A DNA stretch of 64,000 nucleotides from assembly GCA_020746875.1 (NCBI GenBank), contig JAGTJL010000022.1:833743-897742 (forward strand), read 5' to 3'. The DNA comes from Rhexocercosporidium sp. MPI-PUGE-AT-0058 (lineage: Eukaryota > Ascomycota > Leotiomycetes > Helotiales). A model generated the notes under the pieces. The model did no database searches, had not been told where the DNA came from, and saw only the letters and a program-made list of their open reading frames with translations. The position numbers and the translations under genes are program-made. Of this stretch, positions 59,862 through 64,000 are shown one piece after another (position 1 is the stretch's first letter; each line of letters starts with the position of its first letter).

Positions 59862-62800
59862 ATGGCTGCTATTGCCTTTAAGGGAGAGAAGCTAGTAGGG
59901 AAGTCTAATTATATTAAGTGGATAAATCTCGTTAGTCTATTCCTGGAAATTAACGGCTATATGCCTTATATTTCCGGCAAAGCTTTACCTCCGGACTAAT
60001 TCTTGTATTACGCTAGGGGTACCGAAGGAGGTAGAACCGTATTAGCTCTTTATTCTCATGAGTTAGCCGTAAAATATTACGAAAAGCTAGATTACTTTGA
60101 GACGCAAAGCCAAAAGGCGTTAGGGGCGCTAAAGTCGATTATATCGCTAGAGAATTAAGAGCGATTTAAAGACAAAGATACGGCTAAAAAGCTATGGAAT
60201 GCTATTTAATTTACTTTCGGCTAATTAACGCTTGAGCTAGTCGGCCGCTATATAAATTAAATCGTCGATTCCAATTATAGCTCTTATAAGAGTATAGACG
60301 AATATACTAGCGTAATCCAATTAAGCGCCATATACCTAAAGCAGCTAGACTGCGAGATTCCTAAGCCCGTAATTGCTAGCCTAATACTTAAAGGCTTACC
60401 GAGCTCTTTTGACGCCTTTTCGTCTCGTAAATACGAGAAAATGTTAGGTGATCTTAAGAATATCGATATTGACGGTTTAATTAACGACCTAATTTCGGAA
60501 GAAGCTCGCATGGGCGCTAACGCCGACCTTAACGCGAATAAAGCGTTTAAAGGCGGTAAAGGCGGTAAGAAGCACTGTAATAAGTGCAAAGTTACGGGAC
60601 ATATAACGTTTACGTGCTGGGTCTTATACTCTGAGCTAAAGCTTAATAATTCGGAAAATCCGAATAAAAAGCTTAATAAGGCTAAAAAGGCTAAGGAGTC
60701 AAAAGGCGAATTAAAAACAGAGTCTACGAAGGCCATTATGGCCGTATCTAAGACTTATACGTCGCCTAATAAGCACGTGAGGGCTAGAAAGCCTATAAAG
60801 GCACACACAAACGACTTACTCTTACCGAAGGGTAGGTCAAATGTGAAGCTTAAAGTGCAGCTTGAACCTCTCTTATTTATGAGTACTTTTATAAATACTA
60901 TAGAGGAATTAAGTGAGTCCGATTCTGACTAATTAGAGGGAGATATTGTAAATTAAGCTTTTAGAACCGTTTATAATTATAGACTAGTTCTAGACTCCGG
61001 TGCTAGCGAGCATTATACGCTTAATAAGGGATGGTTACTTAATTATTAACTTACTTTTTGCAAATCGGTCATAATCGCTAATGGCGACGTATTACCGATA
61101 TTAGGCACGGGAGATATTCTTATTAAGGGCAATAACGGCATGGAAGTAGTTATCTAACGGGTAAATTATATTCTGGGGCTAAAAACGACCCTTTTAAGCT
61201 TAAGGGAAATGATTAAGAAAGGCTGGTTAATCAATTTTACCGAGAACGGCGCTTTATTAAAGTATAAAAAAGGCTAATTACAGGCTAAATGGGATTATAA
61301 CGCTTATTACGTTCAAGCGGAAGTCGATAATGACGCTCTCGAACCTGTAATATATTAGGTAGACTCTAATTCGCCGCTAGACTTTTATTATAAGAGGCTA
61401 GTGCATATAAATAAAGAGTCGATCCTTAAAACGATCGAGAAAAGCTATAGATTAAAGAAAATCTAATAAAAAGACAGGCTAGCCGACTGCAACGCTTGTA
61501 ATAGCGGCAAAATGCACGTGATCGGCAGTAAAAAGCCTATGTCAGACGCGCCACCCTTGATTATATTCGATATTAATATCGCGGGGCCTTTTAAAGTCAA
61601 AGGACTTAAAAGAGAGCGCTATTTCCTTACTATTATATGTAGAGGATCAAGAGCTATTTGGCTATACGCCTTAAAACTCAAAGCCGACGCTTATGACGTC
61701 TTAATCGACTTTTATAATATGATTAATAATTAATTCAATAGTCAAAATAGCGTCAAATACAAATTTATGGCGAATATTAAAGCTTTTAAGCTTAATAACG
61801 CCGGGGAAGTCAAGTTTAATAAATGGACGCATTATTGCAAGCAAAAAGGGTATATATGTGAATACACTAGCCCTTATTCCCCTTCCTAAAACGGGATAGC
61901 CGAAAGGTTAAATAAATACCTAATAGAGTGGCTAATTAGCGTCTGTAAGGCTAAGAGATTACCCTTATTTTTATGGCCCTACCTATTATAAGGAATAGCT
62001 TATATTAAGAATCGGTCATATAACTCCGTTATAAAGAAGATTCCTTTTAAAGCTTTATGCGGTAAATTACCGACAATCGATTATATTCGCATACTAGGCT
62101 CTTTAACTTACGTACTTAAGAATAAAAGAGCTTATAAGCTAGCCGATAAATCCGACAGGGGTATTCTTGTCGGTTTTGAGTCTTTTAATAATTACTTGAC
62201 GATTTAATCCTTAAGGACGATATGACGGAAGAAACCGAATTTGACTTTATAATTGAAACACTTGAAGAGTTTGAAGGCGCTAGCGACGATATTACTAAGT
62301 TAATAAGTGATATTAACGATAAAATGCCTAATAAAGGCAATATAAGCGAAAAGTCGCTTATCGACCAATCAGAGGGCGAGAAAACGGATTTTGAAGACGA
62401 ATCCGACTTATTCGCACAAGAGCTCCTTCAAACGCTAAAGGCTAATAAGAGGCCTAATACGGCTAGCCCGGAAATGCTTAAAGCGCCTATTAAGAGGCCT
62501 AGAAAGGATTATTCGAGCTGGGAGCCTAACGTCGTAATTAGAAACGCTAGTACTAGCGCTAAAGACTTTAATAACTCTTCGGAAAATCAGCCAGTAATAT
62601 ACTTAAGCTTTAAGACGGCTATTCGCCAGTTAAATAATTAATTAATCGAAGAGGAAAAAGAAGCTTTTTCTGTTTATAAAGACGTTAAGAGATTAGCTTC
62701 TATGGCTTTAATAAGCTTTAAAATAGACGAAGATTTAGAAAAGGAGCTAATAAAGCTACCCAAAGAGTTAAAGGCTAATAAAGTCGTTATTAAACGGACT

Positions 62801-64000
62801 AAAGGCCTTTAAATTTACGAGCTTAAAAGCCTTAAAGAGGCTATGGCCTCTCCGTATAAGGACTATTGGCTAAAAGCCATGGAAAAAGAAGCTAATTCCT
62901 TAGAAAGTCACGAGACTTGGGAAATAGTGCCAAAAGACGTTAGTAAGGCTTATAAGCTTTTAAAAACGAAGTGGGTGTATAAAATTAAAGAATCATTTAA
63001 TTACTTCGAATTTAAAGTTAGATTCGTCGCTAAAGGGTTTGAGTAATTTTATAGCCTTAATTACGTAGATACGTTTGCTAGCGTAGTAAAACAAATGGCT
63101 TGGCGACTTATATTTGCCTTAGCGGTCTTTTACGGCTGGCTTATATGGAAAGTCGATATGATTTCGGCTTTTACGTAGAGTGATATTGATGTAAATACTT
63201 TGTATATAGTGCTTCCTGAAGGCATAAACGCCTAAAAATACGCTAGTAAACTACTTCTGCTTAATAAAGCCTTATACGGGCTAAAACAGTCAGCTAGGCT
63301 CTGGTTTATTACGCTAAAGGAAGTCTTAGTCCAAAAACTCGGTTTTTAAGCTTTAATTACCGAGAATTGCATCCTAATTAATAAGGAGTAACAGCTTATA
63401 GTCTTTATTTACGTAGACGACTTAGCGATAATTGGCCCAAGCGTTAATAATATCAAATCCTTTATTGAAGAGCTTAAAAAGCTCTTTAAATTAAAGGATT
63501 TAGGGCTAATAAAGGACTACTTGGGTATAAATATCGACTATAACTTAGATAAAGGTTATATGAAGCTAAGCTAAGAAAGCTATATTGAGAAAGTGTTAGC
63601 GCGGTTTAATATGACCGACTGTAAGCCTAAAGATATACCAATGGATTCGAAGGCTAAGCTAGAGCCTAATCCTAATTAGGCTAATAAAGAGGAAATAAAT
63701 CAATATCAGTAAATTATAAGCTGCCTCTTGTTTCTTACGCTAGCAATTAGACTCGATATTTGCTACTCGGTTATAAAGCTCGCTCGATTCGCTAGTAACC
63801 CTAGCACCGATCATATGATTGCCCTTAAAAACGTGCTTAGATACCTAAAAGGATCAAAAAAGCTAGGGCTAATCTACAAAAAAAGCTCTAGTCGATATAT
63901 AAGCGGCTATTGCGACGCCGACTACGCCGGAGATATTGGTACGGCTAAATCGATTAGCGGCTTAAGCTTTTACTTAGCGAGTTGCTTATTCAGCTGGAAA
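59862..64000 (+). pseudogene. C2 gag-pol polyprotein (Copia), nonsense-ridden and frameshifted, partial
   Basis: ATG at 59862 is kept (MAAIAFKGEKLVGKSNYIKW). Gag stops are all at CAA-type positions. CCHC knuckle (CNKC...GHITFTC) at 60576-60617; protease LVLDSGASEHY, with LDSGASEH at 60990-61013, is intact in motif. Integrase (about 61540-61960) has FDINIAGPF and NGIAER, but the second catalytic Asp region reads KLNNAGEV, with Asn where Asp is expected. Near 62197-62200 a net loss of 55 nt relative to C1 removes LVYLPSKRAVISS and shifts the phase; downstream pol continues in the new phase (62222 on). RT keeps YVDDL (63410-63424). The RNase H part runs off at SWK. Confidence 0.93.

Larger units (their letters stand above)
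58719..64000 (+). mobile_element. C2: Ty1/Copia element of the C1 family, 3' end beyond the window
   Basis: The 313-bp 5' LTR begins TGTTGGATTTCACTTC at 58719. The leader, gag and most of pol follow in the same order as C1, to the RNase H boundary at 64000. The preceding AGAGA (58714-58718) is the left target duplication if the length is 5 bp as for C1. The 3' LTR is not in the window. Confidence 0.93.

Noticed and set aside
60284..60736. 150-codon minus-strand open frame in C2
   Set aside because: It is antisense to the C2 gag with its zinc knuckle, so it is a shadow of that frame.

Overview
The window looks like a piece of a filamentous ascomycete (Pezizomycotina) chromosome. The only intact gene encodes a HET-domain protein of the vegetative-incompatibility type. 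Everything from about 2.1 kb to 64 kb is a gene-free, very AT-rich block of retrotransposon copies. Their reading frames stay in phase but are full of stops that fit C-to-T changes at CpA on either strand (CAA/CAG to TAA/TAG, TGG to TAG/TGA, ATG to ATA). That is the pattern of repeat-induced point mutation (RIP), a process known from this group of fungi. The species cannot be named from the sequence alone.

Layout. 92-1957 (minus): HET gene of ordinary base composition. 2194-3771: a solo LTR of the dominant Gypsy family, split by a Tc1/mariner element. 3772-8364: unresolved AT-rich DNA with a decayed minus-strand Ty3/Gypsy pol and two LTR-like promoter segments, one carrying 17-bp tandem repeats. 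8369-20933: a full-length 12.6-kb Ty3/Gypsy element (called E1 here). 20938-21817: relic DNA with a tRNA-like sequence and GC-rich palindromes.

21818-53564 is a second Gypsy copy (E2) opened by a series of later insertions. These are a 386-bp miniature LTR element (TRIM1, 22968-23353), a complete minus-strand Ty1/Copia element (C1, 24048-30240), a second miniature LTR element (TRIM2, 34341-34844) and a third full Gypsy copy (E3, 40885-53467). Target-site duplications mark each of these four. In what is left of E2's 3' LTR sits another Copia-type element (Cop4, 53565 onward), itself interrupted at 58719 by a second copy of the C family (C2), which runs off the window at 64000.

None of the autonomous elements can be active as seen, because every gag-pol frame is broken. 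Still, comparing copies recovers their architecture. E1 and E3 have gag-protease frames of exactly the same length (3,897 nt including stop), followed by a -1 switch into RT-RNase H-integrase. That frame continues in phase well past the usual integrase end. C1 is one uninterrupted phase of 1,522 codons. The short elements (solo LTR, TRIM1, TRIM2) keep normal base composition, as expected if they are too short to be detected by RIP.
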